Positions 36,001 through 43,389 of a stretch of 64,000 nt of DNA are shown piece by piece. The stretch spans positions 2,170,001 through 2,234,000 of the forward strand of contig NZ_CP100351.1 of the NCBI RefSeq assembly GCF_024204645.1, given 5' to 3'. Numbering within the stretch: position 1 is the stretch's first letter; every line of letters begins with the position of its first letter. The notes under the pieces are model-generated. The model worked only from the letters and a program-made list of their open reading frames with translations. It was not told where the DNA came from and did not search any database. Made by a program: the position numbers and the translations under genes. This DNA is from Desulfomicrobium sp. ZS1 (GTDB lineage: Bacteria; Desulfobacterota; Desulfovibrionia; Desulfovibrionales; Desulfomicrobiaceae).

Positions 36001-36226
36001 GGCCCATCTCCTGGCAGGCCTTCTCGATCACGTTGGAGACCTCTTCCTCCACCTGCTCCGCCGAGGCCCCCGCATACGGGGTGATGATGACCGCCTCCTT
36101 GATGGTGAACTCCGGGTCTTCCAGCCTGCTCAGATTGTTGAAGGAGTACCATCCGACCACCAGAAAAAGAATGGTCATGACCCAGCTGATGACGCTCCTG
36201 CGTATGCTCCACTCCGCGATATTCAT
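33056..36226 (-). CDS. RND-family efflux pump
   Basis: This 1056-aa inner-membrane proton antiporter has the duplicated RND architecture: twelve helices and two large periplasmic loops. I prefer ATG 36226, seven bases after GGGAG; in-frame ATGs at 36229 and 36232 are alternatives. The fourth-helix motif reads GMLVDNAIVVTDGMKE, with one aspartate where AcrB has two. The tenth-helix lysine is kept in SGMLIKNAIVLIDQID. This pattern fits the multidrug/hydrophobe branch rather than heavy-metal pumps. The substrate is unknown. There is no local regulator gene. Confidence 0.93.
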   Translation of the reverse strand: MNIAEWSIRRSVISWVMTILFLVVGWYSFNNLSRLEDPEFTIKEAVIITPYAGASAEQVEEEVSNVIEKACQEMGQLERVESRSARDVSIVQVSMKDKFDKSSLPQVWDELRRKVSDAQRSLPPGAGPSIVNDDFGDVYGVFLAITGEGYTLREIYEYAKFLQRELLKAKDVKRIMLYGVQKEAIFIEMRREKMSQFGVAPSDIAGALKAKNIPASGGHLPLGVEYIPISPTGEFKSEQDIGGLLIKGMGSDSTVYLRDVADIKRDYIAPPDAILRYDGKPAIGLAVSTVLGGNVVDMGESLDQRFRELESMRPVGMELHVISHQSRAVTEAINGFLINLLEAVAIVVVVLLIFMGLRSGLIIGAVLVITIMATFIVMDLGDITLERISLGALVIALGMLVDNAIVVTDGMKEKMNRGVDALTAARDVVGQVGVPLLGATFVAVAAFAAIGTSQDSTGEYCRSLFYVILISLLMSWVTAVNTTPLFCKTFLKVRPQNADGSSSSPDPYGGRFYAAYRVFLAWCIRWRWVTVAVVVALFIASMVGFGTLKNSFFPDSTRAQFYVDFWFAEGTDIRETQRQLERAEADIGRREGVTHMTTMIGGGQVRFLLTYPTEKSYDAFGQILVDVDDYKRIPSLTKEIQRDLDRLFPEALVSVRLFVLGPSVGGKLQLRLYGPDSTVLRELAAKAEQVLLDDPHAKSVRNEWRQKAKVMRPRMAEVPALKAGIERPQIATAFESVFEGTRVGVFKERDELLPIITRAPEEERADLDSMEGMPIWSPAAQSMIPIGQVLSGITMEFEDAYLWRRDRFKMLRIHADPSEGLPSELMQRVKPRIEQVLNVDVAQVLGKTLPSGEDPFQKDYDASTLKVGYSDKWPIKDMPGYYMAWGGESEDSAKANARLAGTIPVFFGLMVLIVIVLFNSIKKTLVIWLTVPLSVIGVTAGLLLFNQPFGFMSLLGLMSLSGMLIKNAIVLIDQIDVETGSGKPPFRAVLDSGVSRLIPVSMAALTTILGMLPLVQDAFFVSMAVTIMFGLGFATVLTLIVVPVLYAIFFNVKCEE

Positions 36227-36245
36227 CATCATTCTCCCGGCCGGA

Positions 36246-37412
36246 TCAGAAGGTTCCATCAAACGGCTTGACCCGCATCCCGTCACGCAGCTGACTGGCT
36301 CCGCTCACCGCCACAATCTCTCCGGCCTGCAGGCCTTCGGTTATGCGGATGCCCGCATCCCCGGCCACCTCGCCGATGACGACCTTGCGGCGCTGCACGG
36401 CCATGGATTTCGGCTCCACCACCCAGACATGGGAAACGCCCTGTTCGTCGCCAAAAACAGCCACCGCGGGAATGACGTACCGGCCGTCTCCGTTCACGCC
36501 TTGCTGCGCGGAGCCGACGATCATGGCGGTCATGCCCGGCAGGATGGCGACATCGTCCGGCTTTTCCATCTGGAAGACGACCTGGAAGGTCTGGGTTTTG
36601 GGGTCCGCCCTGGTGGAGAATTCCTTGACGATGAGAGAAAATTTCCGGCCCGGCAGGGCCGCGAACTCCGCATGCACCGGAGCCTGCTTCCCGGTTCTAT
36701 CCGATGGCTCGCTGATGCGGGCGACCACGCTCTCCGGCAGGTCGACCAGAATTTCAAGGGACGAGATGTCGTCCAGGCTGACGACGGGCTCCTTGGCCTG
36801 CACCTCCTGAAAATTTTCCACATGCCGCCTGGAGACGATGCCGGAAAAAGGAGCGTGCAGGCGGGTGTAGCCAAGCTTGTCCCTGGCCGCGTCCACCGCT
36901 GCCTGGACGGACTCCAGCTCGGCCGTGGCCCGGTCCATGGCTTCGCGCCTTTTCACGACCATGCTCTCGCTGGTCGCGCCGGGATCCTGTTTGCGGATCC
37001 GCAGAATCCGCTCGTACTCGCTTTTGGCGCTCTCCAAAGCGGCGCGGACATTGCCGTACTGCCCCTGGGCGCTGCGCAGACTGGTCTCGAAATCGCGTTG
37101 CTCCAGCTGTGCCAGAACATCCCCTTCCCGCACCTCCTGCCCCTCACCGACGGGAAGCCGGATGAGTGTGCCGGAGACCTGAAAGGCCAACTCCGCCCTC
37201 CTGGCCGCCCGCACCGTGCCCGGAAACGTGCGCTGCATGACCTCCTCAGCCGCCCCGACGGTCATCATCTTTACGGGCCGGGGCTCCGCGGAAGGCTCCG
37301 ACGTGTCCTGCCGCGCGTCGCAGGCGACCAGAAAAACGAGACATGCAACCAAAAGGGTCACACCGGGGAAGAAAAAACCGAGGCTGCGGGAGAGCGTGCT
37401 TGTCCTGCTCAT
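36246..37412 (-). CDS. RND efflux membrane fusion lipoprotein
   Basis: This 388-aa periplasmic adaptor is the first gene of the RND operon. A hydrophobic leader ends in lipobox LVFLVAC (C31). The lipoyl/barrel-sandwich halves are PGTVRAARRAELAFQVSGTL and LHAPFSGIVSRRHVENFQEV, separated by a coiled-coil hairpin at about 100-170. A beta-barrel and membrane-proximal domain complete the normal MFP order. It bridges the RND pump and the NodT-type channel. The pump's likely start lies 20 bases after its stop. Confidence 0.93.
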   Translation of the reverse strand: MSRTSTLSRSLGFFFPGVTLLVACLVFLVACDARQDTSEPSAEPRPVKMMTVGAAEEVMQRTFPGTVRAARRAELAFQVSGTLIRLPVGEGQEVREGDVLAQLEQRDFETSLRSAQGQYGNVRAALESAKSEYERILRIRKQDPGATSESMVVKRREAMDRATAELESVQAAVDAARDKLGYTRLHAPFSGIVSRRHVENFQEVQAKEPVVSLDDISSLEILVDLPESVVARISEPSDRTGKQAPVHAEFAALPGRKFSLIVKEFSTRADPKTQTFQVVFQMEKPDDVAILPGMTAMIVGSAQQGVNGDGRYVIPAVAVFGDEQGVSHVWVVEPKSMAVQRRKVVIGEVAGDAGIRITEGLQAGEIVAVSGASQLRDGMRVKPFDGTF

Positions 37413-37642
37413 AGAGGCACCATGTCCTTGTTTTGCTGCTGCGACTGAAAAAATCCGTTCCTGCCGCCGTCTTCATACTACGACGGGACTGTCTGGACAA
37501 AGATTTTATTTCGGCTTCAAGCGTCACGAAAATTGATCTATAAAAATTCAAAACCAACTCCAACGATGCACTGCAAATGCCAATCCTGACGCATCGGCAG
37601 ACAACTGCCGCATCCGGGACACGCGGCGTTCGCGTAGAAAAG

Positions 37643-38605
37643 TCACGGGGCAAGGCATGTTCCCCCGGACAACGCATCGACCACCGCCTGCCTGACCATG
37701 GAGCAGGTCTTGTCGGCGGAACGACCCTGGGCCAGCGGCCCTTCCGCGCTGTCCTGAAAAGACATGCGCCCGTCGGCGTTGCGGTCAAACAGGGTCAGCA
37801 GGATGTCGTCCGGATTTCCCGTCGCATGCACGGTGACCTGCACGGACCAGAGCCTGCCTTCCGTGATGCGTACCACCATGCGTCCCAGAGTCGTCGCAAA
37901 CTCCGCTTCATATGCGCAGACGCCCTGCGGGCACAGCGGCAACCCTTGCACATCGAATACCGTCGCACGGCTGAAGGGCCGCGCCAGGCCGAAAAGATTC
38001 GCTGCGCTGTTGAAGATGACCACCCTGTCCCCCTGGCGGCAGAAGGCGAAGAGCCTGTCCATATCCGCGTTGTCCAGGGCCACGCAGCCCTCTGTCCAGT
38101 CCCGTTCCAAGTGCGAGCCGAACTGCCGGAAGACCCCGCCGCCATGAATGGCGATGGCGCAGCCAAGACCCGTGCCGCACGGACCGGGCCGCGACCGGCG
38201 AGAGGCATCCACTATCTTCGCGTATTCCGAAACGGAGATGACACCCCCGGCCAGGGCCTTCTCGGCGTCGGCCAGGCTCGGATAGGAAAGGCCCAGGGTG
38301 CGATGGTATTGGCTTGGGTCCTTTTTGTAGGATATGAAATACAGGCCCTCTGGAGTGGCGAAATCATGCACCTTGCGTTTGTCCGAGACCGGATCGACAC
38401 CCAAGGAAACAGGATACGCAGCCACCCTGCGACCATCCTTGAACACGACCAGCTCCCGCGCGGCCTTGTCCACGACCAGGCACCGCCTCGTCGCCGACCA
38501 TGTTTCTTCCGCAAGCACATTCATGACTGCAACGGTCAAAATTAAAAATACAATTGTTTGACTTGGAAAATGCAGGCGCGGTATTATAAGTATTGATGGT
38601 CTCAT
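37643..38605 (-). CDS. L,D-transpeptidase (YkuD domain), DWTEGC type
   Basis: This 320-aa exported enzyme has a hydrophobic leader at residues about 13-32 (FPSQTIVFLILTVAVMNVLA). The YkuD domain starts with RRCLVVDKAARELVVFKDG and includes HDFATPEGLYFISYKKDPS. The catalytic region is AIHGGG...DWTEGCVALDNADMDRL, with the cysteine in TEGCVAL instead of the commoner SHGC. There is no LysM domain. A C-terminal domain of about 110 residues is unassigned. Family members make 3-3 peptidoglycan links or attach or release lipoproteins. It diverges from the Lpp-like lipoprotein gene, whose promoter lies over its first codons. Its ribosome site is weak. Confidence 0.85.
   Translation of the reverse strand: MRPSILIIPRLHFPSQTIVFLILTVAVMNVLAEETWSATRRCLVVDKAARELVVFKDGRRVAAYPVSLGVDPVSDKRKVHDFATPEGLYFISYKKDPSQYHRTLGLSYPSLADAEKALAGGVISVSEYAKIVDASRRSRPGPCGTGLGCAIAIHGGGVFRQFGSHLERDWTEGCVALDNADMDRLFAFCRQGDRVVIFNSAANLFGLARPFSRATVFDVQGLPLCPQGVCAYEAEFATTLGRMVVRITEGRLWSVQVTVHATGNPDDILLTLFDRNADGRMSFQDSAEGPLAQGRSADKTCSMVRQAVVDALSGGTCLAP
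38558..38587 (+). promoter_or_regulatory. Strong sigma-70-like promoter of the Lpp-like lipoprotein
   Basis: TTGACT at 38558-38563 and TATTAT at 38582-38587 are separated by 18 bases. Transcription would begin near 38594, about 47 bases before the lipoprotein ATG. The elements lie upstream of and next to the divergent transpeptidase start codon at 38605, so the two promoters must share or overlap this region. Confidence 0.6.
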
Positions 38606-38640
38606 ATCAATCTCTGGCGAAAAACAAGGAGGAGAAAAAG

Positions 38641-38958
38641 ATGTTCGCGAAAACGACGTATCGGAATCTGTTCATGGCCGTTTGTCTGACTGCGGCCCTG
38701 GGTCTCGCGGGATGCGCGACCCTGAGCAAGGAGGACCGGGCGCTGCTGGAGAGCACCAGGCAGTCGGCCGAAGAGGCCAAGGCTTCAGCCGACAGGGCCG
38801 AAGCCGCAAGTGCACGGCTCGAAGGAATGGGCGTGCGCTTGGAAAAGGCCGCAGCCGACTCCGAGCAGTCCGCCACCAGGGCTGAAATGGCCGCCACGCG
38901 CGCTGAAACCGCTGCGGAAAAGGCCGAGCGCATCTTCGACAAGTCGCTGAAAAAATAG
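38641..38958 (+). CDS. Lpp/OprI-like alanine-zipper outer-membrane lipoprotein
   Basis: ATG 38641 (105 aa) follows AAGGAGG. The signal peptide ends in lipobox LGLAGC (C25). The mature 80-residue chain is an alanine-rich heptad helix (STRQSAEEAKASADRAEAAS, then AEMAATRAETAAEKAE), as in Braun's lipoprotein, and ends SLKK. A C-terminal lysine is the residue through which Lpp is joined to peptidoglycan by L,D-transpeptidases. Both flanking genes encode such enzymes, strongly suggesting that this protein ties the outer membrane to the cell wall. It is longer than Escherichia coli Lpp (58 residues mature). Confidence 0.88.
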   Translation: MFAKTTYRNLFMAVCLTAALGLAGCATLSKEDRALLESTRQSAEEAKASADRAEAASARLEGMGVRLEKAAADSEQSATRAEMAATRAETAAEKAERIFDKSLKK

Positions 38959-38981
38959 CCCACGGCCGTTATTCCGTGGGC
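38958..38981 (-). terminator. Rho-independent terminator of the second transpeptidase gene
   Basis: GCCCACGG and CCGTGGGC pair across eight bases. Read on the minus strand, the stem is followed by TATTTTTT. The hairpin overlaps the last codons and stop of the minus-strand transpeptidase and begins at the last base of the lipoprotein stop. It may also slow plus-strand transcription, although no T run follows in that direction. Confidence 0.75.
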
Positions 38982-39880
38982 CGCGCCACGACCATGGGCA
39001 CCCCTGTCTTTTCCTCCAGGGCTCTTTCCAGGGCCTGCCGGTCGATCTGTAGGGGTCCCATGGTCGCCTGATGATAGAGAAGCTCTTCCATGATCTTCAT
39101 GCGAGGGTTCCCGCCCCTGTTTTCAAAATCCTCGAAAGCCTGCACCCAGAACAGACCGTTCGCCCAACCATATTTGACGGGTTCATAGATGACCTTCACC
39201 GTGGCGCCCACCGGCACCATGGGATAGAGCGCTCCAATATCCTCGGGATAGAGGCGGATGCAGCCGTGGCTGACACGCCTGCCGATGCCCCAGGGCTTGT
39301 TCGTGCCGTGGATGGCGTACGCCCGGTGGGAAAGGCGGAAGGCATAGTCGCCAAGAGGATTGTCGGGGCCCGGCGGCACGGATGCGGGCAGATTCGGGTC
39401 TTCCTTCCGGATGGATTCCGGCACGACCCAGGTCGGATTGGCGGCCTTGCTCTTGACGGTGTAGGTACCAAGTTCGGTGAGGTAGCCCTCCCTGCCGATC
39501 CCGGTGGGAGCGGTAATGAAATAATCGTGCCCGCCGTCGGAGAAGAAGTAATAAAGCTGCATTTCGGCCAGGTTGACCACAATGCCTTGTGGTAGGCGCT
39601 CCCGGGGCAGCACGAGGGCCAGCGGCAAGCGCACGATGCTTCCCTTGGCCGGCACCCAGGGGTCGACTCCGGGGTTCGCGGCCACCAGATGGTTGTAGCC
39701 GAGGCCGAACTCGCGCGCGATGTCAAGGAGCGTGTCCTTCTCCTCGACCTGCACGTGGCGCATGGTGCCGTACAGCGCCGAATCCGGTGAGAACACAAAG
39801 GAGCGTAGCGCCCACGCGGGTGCGCAAAAAAACAAAGCACCGGCCAACGCCGCAATGAGGAACGTTTTTTTTCGCTTCAT
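38969..39880 (-). CDS. L,D-transpeptidase with LysM domain (ErfK/YbiS-like)
   Basis: I chose ATG 39880 (303 aa), with GGGAGGA upstream. A signal peptide (KTFLIAALAGALFFCAPAWA) leads to a LysM module at about residues 42-90 (HVQVEEKDTLLDIAREFGLG). The YkuD catalytic domain follows, with IVVNLAEMQLYYFF, GTYTVKSKAANPTWVVPESI, and AIHGTNKPWGIG before the active site RRVSHGCIRLYPEDI. This matches the Escherichia coli ErfK/YbiS/YcfS group that attaches Lpp to peptidoglycan. It is convergent with the Lpp-like gene, sharing the terminator region. Confidence 0.92.
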   Translation of the reverse strand: MKRKKTFLIAALAGALFFCAPAWALRSFVFSPDSALYGTMRHVQVEEKDTLLDIAREFGLGYNHLVAANPGVDPWVPAKGSIVRLPLALVLPRERLPQGIVVNLAEMQLYYFFSDGGHDYFITAPTGIGREGYLTELGTYTVKSKAANPTWVVPESIRKEDPNLPASVPPGPDNPLGDYAFRLSHRAYAIHGTNKPWGIGRRVSHGCIRLYPEDIGALYPMVPVGATVKVIYEPVKYGWANGLFWVQAFEDFENRGGNPRMKIMEELLYHQATMGPLQIDRQALERALEEKTGVPMVVARPTE

Positions 39881-40301
39881 AGCCGAATAGTCCTCCCGCA
39901 ATACGGAATTATCGACTCAGGCGTACATCCAGATCGGGCCTGCCGCAGATCGCGTCGACACCGTTACGAATTTTGTCATGGCACACCACTAACAGATTTT
40001 AACTCCATAGTTCCAGTCAAATTTTTACGAATAACTTTTCAAGCACAGTACTTATTTATTTATTCAAATACAATTTAATACTTGATTTTACGATACACTA
40101 TTCCATTAGTTAAAATAAATAAAATACAATAAAGAATCATGTTTTATTAAATAGGTGTATGACAAAATTTTGAGCCTCAAATAAATAATACATCGTTTCA
40201 AATAAAACCCATCAATCTGTAAGACATGTTGCAATTTCAACACCCTTGTGACAGAAGGCGCAAGATTGTCACTATCGCCACCTCACCCTGCGGAGATTCT
40301 C
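39881..40301. other. AT-rich intergenic region upstream of the chemoreceptor
   Basis: The stretch 39975-40220 is very AT-rich, and no frame within it looks coding. It must hold the promoters of the LysM transpeptidase (minus) and the chemoreceptor (plus), but I cannot place them with confidence. Confidence 0.4.
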
Positions 40302-42335
40302 ATGAAAAACATCAAGCTCGGCACCAAGCTCATCGGCGGGTTCACGCTTACCGCTCTCATCGCACTTCTTATCGGCCTGGTCAGCATTCTGACCATGCGC
40401 GACCTATCCGAAGATATAGATTCCATGGGCACCGAATCCCTGCCCTCAGTGGAGCTTTTGCTGCGCGTCAAAGGCGGCATCGCGGACCTGACCACAAGCC
40501 TGCGCAGCCTGCTCAGCACGGAACTGACCACTCAAGACCGCAAGGAAATTCCGGCACAGATCGCCTCCATCCGCGAAGCATACCGCAAATCGGCGGATGC
40601 CTATGCCGCATTGCCCCACGGCGAGGAAGAGGCGGCGTTGTGGCAGAAGGTCCAGTCCATTGTCGCCAATATGGCCGGAACCAACAACAAGGCGCTGGGT
40701 CTTAACGAGCATCTCATCGAACTCGACATCATGAATCCCGACAACCTCATGGGCAAGTTACAGCAGTTTCGCGGCGATCACTACAGCCTGATGACCAACG
40801 TCGGACAGCTCTTGGCCACCGGCGAAAGTTTCGAAGGCGGAACGGATCACCGCGCCTGTAATTACGGCCAGTGGTCAGACGGGCTGACCACCACGAATCC
40901 CAAAATGAAGCGCATCCTGGAAACTGTTTATCCGGTGCACCAGTCATTCCACCAGACCATCGCCGAGATCAAGGAACTTGCCGCAGCGGGTCGCGGTGAA
41001 GAAGCGCTGGAATTGTACAAAAAGCTCCTGCCCATCGCCACCGAAGTATTCAAACATTTCGGCGATATGCGCGGCCAGGCCCAGGAGGCCCAGGAAACCT
41101 TCCAGGAAATGGGGCGGCTGCTCATGGTCGAATCGAGGTCCGACCAGGAGAAGCTTGATCAGACCATGCTTGAGGCCGTGGATCTGACCACCCGCAACAG
41201 CGCGCAGGCCGCCACCGCTGCCGGGAAAGATGCGACCCGCGCCATGACAATTGCCAGCATCGGCGTCGTGCTCGGTGTGATCATCGCCCTGGCCCTGGGC
41301 GTCATCCTGACCAAATCCATCACCGGGCCAGTGTACAAGGGCGTGGATTTCGCCAAGAAGATCGCGCAGGGAGACCTGACCGCCGAAGTGGACGTGCACC
41401 AGAAGGACGAACTGGGCATCCTGGCCCAGGCCCTGCGCGACATGGTCGCCAAGTTGCGCGAAATTGTCGGCGAGGTGCAGTCCGCCTCGGACAACGTGGC
41501 TTCCGGTTCCGAAGAACTGAGCGCCTCCGCAGAACAGCTCTCCCAGGGCGCGACCGAGCAGGCCGCTTCCGTGGAAGAGGTTTCTTCGAGCATGGAAGAG
41601 ATGGGCTCTAACATCCGCCAAAATTCCGAGAACGCCACCCAGACTGAGAAAATCGCACTCAAGGCCGCCCAGGACGCCGAGGCTGGCGGCAAGGCCGTGA
41701 TCCAGGCCGTGAGCGCCATGAAGAACATCGCCGAGAAGATCTCCATTGTCGAGGAAATCGCCCGTCAGACCAACCTCTTGGCCCTCAATGCCGCCATCGA
41801 GGCCGCCCGCGCCGGCGAGCACGGCAAAGGCTTCGCCGTGGTCGCGGCCGAAGTCAGGAAGCTGGCCGAACGCAGCGGCACGGCAGCCGCCGAAATCAGC
41901 GAGCTGTCCTCCTCCACCGTCAGCGTGGCCGACCAGGCCGGTCAGATGCTGACCAAGCTGGTCCCGGACATCCAGCGCACGGCAGAACTGGTGCAGGAGA
42001 TCTCCGCCGCGTCGAGCGAACAGAACGCCGGTGCCGAGCAGATCAACAAGGCCCTGCAGCAGCTCGATCAGGTCATACAGCAGAACGCTTCGGCCTCCGA
42101 AGAAATGGCCTCCACGTCCGAGGAATTATCCAGTCAGGCCGAACAGCTGCAATCCTCTATTTCCTTCTTCCATCTGGGCGCGACGGCGGCCCGCATCACC
42201 CGCCAGAGTGCCTACCGAGGCAGGCCGCAGCCGTCCGGAAAGGCTCCAAAGGCTCTGGCCGCCAAGGCGCGCAGCGGCGGACTGGCTCTTGATATGGGCC
42301 GTGATGACGAAGACGACGATTTTGAACGCTTCTAA
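40302..42335 (+). CDS. Methyl-accepting chemotaxis protein with CZB-like motif in the sensor domain
   Basis: This 677-aa chemoreceptor starts at ATG 40302, with GGAG upstream. The first membrane helix is [20 protein letters not shown], followed by a periplasmic helical sensor (about 35-310). Within it H183-x2-C186-x2-G189-x-W191 ([10 protein letters not shown]), then [15 protein letters not shown], matches the zinc-binding CZB pattern. The second helix is near 315-335, followed by HAMP ([20 protein letters not shown]) and the signalling tip [38 protein letters not shown]. There is no CheR-docking pentapeptide. CheW follows 19 bases later. Confidence 0.93.
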   Translation: MKNIKLGTKLIGGFTLTALIALLIGLVSILTMRDLSEDIDSMGTESLPSVELLLRVKGGIADLTTSLRSLLSTELTTQDRKEIPAQIASIREAYRKSADAYAALPHGEEEAALWQKVQSIVANMAGTNNKALGLNEHLIELDIMNPDNLMGKLQQFRGDHYSLMTNVGQLLATGESFEGGTDHRACNYGQWSDGLTTTNPKMKRILETVYPVHQSFHQTIAEIKELAAAGRGEEALELYKKLLPIATEVFKHFGDMRGQAQEAQETFQEMGRLLMVESRSDQEKLDQTMLEAVDLTTRNSAQAATAAGKDATRAMTIASIGVVLGVIIALALGVILTKSITGPVYKGVDFAKKIAQGDLTAEVDVHQKDELGILAQALRDMVAKLREIVGEVQSASDNVASGSEELSASAEQLSQGATEQAASVEEVSSSMEEMGSNIRQNSENATQTEKIALKAAQDAEAGGKAVIQAVSAMKNIAEKISIVEEIARQTNLLALNAAIEAARAGEHGKGFAVVAAEVRKLAERSGTAAAEISELSSSTVSVADQAGQMLTKLVPDIQRTAELVQEISAASSEQNAGAEQINKALQQLDQVIQQNASASEEMASTSEELSSQAEQLQSSISFFHLGATAARITRQSAYRGRPQPSGKAPKALAAKARSGGLALDMGRDDEDDDFERF

Positions 42336-42354
42336 CCAAAGATCGAGACAACTC

Positions 42355-42840
42355 ATGAGTGACACCACTACCCTGCAATATCTGACCTTCGCTCTGGGCG
42401 AGGAGGTCTTTGCCCTGGAGACGGGTTCCGTGCGCGAGGTCATCGAACTCGTACCCGTGACCCGCATCCCCAAGACGCCGCCGTTCATGCGCGGGGTCAT
42501 CAATCTGCGCGGCCACGCCGTGCCCGTGGTCGATCTGCGCATCAAATTCGACATGCCCAAGGTCGCCGACACGGTGAACACCTGCATCATTATCGTTGAT
42601 GTGGAAGTCGAGGGGGAAAACTGCTACATGGGCGCGATAGTCGACTCGATGCGGGAAGTCTTCGAGATGACCAGCGACCAGATCAACCCGCCGCCGCGCA
42701 TGGGCACGTCCATAAAGGCGGACTTCATTCGGGGCATGGGCAAGCAGAACGAGGAGTTCATCATGATCCTCGACATCGGCAAGGTTTTCTCCCAGGAGGA
42801 GCTGGCGCGAGTGCTCGAAACAGAGGGAAGCGAAGCGTAA
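42355..42840 (+). CDS. cheW: CheW chemotaxis coupling protein
   Basis: This 161-aa adaptor links chemoreceptors to the CheA kinase. The CheW fold shows TLQYLTFALGEEVFALETGSVREVI, then IPKTPPFMRGVINLRGHAVPVVDLR with the conserved NLRG turn, and FIRGMGKQNEEFIMILDIGKVF. Its direct pairing with the upstream receptor gene suggests a dedicated adaptor. A rho-independent terminator follows 55 bases after the stop. No cheA, cheY or cheB/R gene is in the window. Confidence 0.95.
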   Translation: MSDTTTLQYLTFALGEEVFALETGSVREVIELVPVTRIPKTPPFMRGVINLRGHAVPVVDLRIKFDMPKVADTVNTCIIIVDVEVEGENCYMGAIVDSMREVFEMTSDQINPPPRMGTSIKADFIRGMGKQNEEFIMILDIGKVFSQEELARVLETEGSEA

Positions 42841-42894
42841 GTAACACTTCTGACCTACCGGAAAAGCCTGCTCCAGCAGCCTGCCGCACATACG

Positions 42895-42932
42895 AAAAGC
42901 CCCTGCCTGGAAGATTCCAGCAGGGGCTTTTT
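42895..42932 (+). terminator. Rho-independent terminator after cheW
   Basis: AAAAGCCCCTGC and GCAGGGGCTTTTT form a 12-base stem with a 13-base loop and a T run. The A run on the other side would allow it to work in both directions. Confidence 0.88.
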
Positions 42933-42956
42933 CATATTTGCGTCGGGTGCCATTGC

Positions 42957-43376
42957 AAAAAGTCGTCATCCCTTCAAAATCCGCCAGTAACCGCTCAAAC
43001 TCCCCTCCTGCCAAGGAGGGGTGCCCGAAGGGCGGAATGGTTGACTCGTGCTCTGTGACCTCATCGGTTCAAGGGGGAATACCCCCTCCCCCTTGGCAGG
43101 GGGAGATTCAAGACAGCTCGAACACCGCCGGCAGCATCGCTACAGCCGGATCCGCGTTTTTCATATCTCTTTGAAAAGACATGGATCCCCGCCTTCGCGG
43201 GGATGACGGACAGACTCGCGCACGTTTTTGCAGTGTTTTCTGATGTTACTGCCAAAAGGCGTCATCCCCTTGAAAAAAGGGATCCATGTCTTTTATATCT
43301 TTTTTAAATACATGGGTCCCCGCCTTCGCGGGGATGACAATCGGGCTCTCTCACGCCTTTTTGCAGTGTTTTCTGC
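42957..43376. repeat. Cluster of short palindromic dispersed-type repeats
   Basis: Two motif types occur. CCCCTCC...GGAGGGG (43002-43021) and CTCCCCC...GGGGGAG (43086-43105) are hairpins of the same general form. GATCCCCGCC...GGGGATGAC occurs at 43184-43207 and again with a single change at 43315-43338, with a related GTCATCCCCTTG...GGGATCCATG at 43261-43288. Both of the longer copies are followed by CACG and then TTTTTGCAGTGTTTTCTG (43225-43242 and 43358-43375). They fill the gap between cheW and hcp and contain no gene. Confidence 0.8.
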
Positions 43377-43389
43377 TTTGGACGCGGTT

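Noticed and set aside
34739-36271. Plus-strand frame of about 510 codons opposite the RND pump
   Set aside because: It is the mirror of a strongly supported RND pump and has His/Asp/Gly-rich random composition; several similar antisense frames lie over the efflux, hcp and transporter genes.
43002-43376. CRISPR array between cheW and hcp
   Set aside because: The repeats are palindromic, differ in type and spacing, and lack regular unique spacers; no cas genes are nearby.
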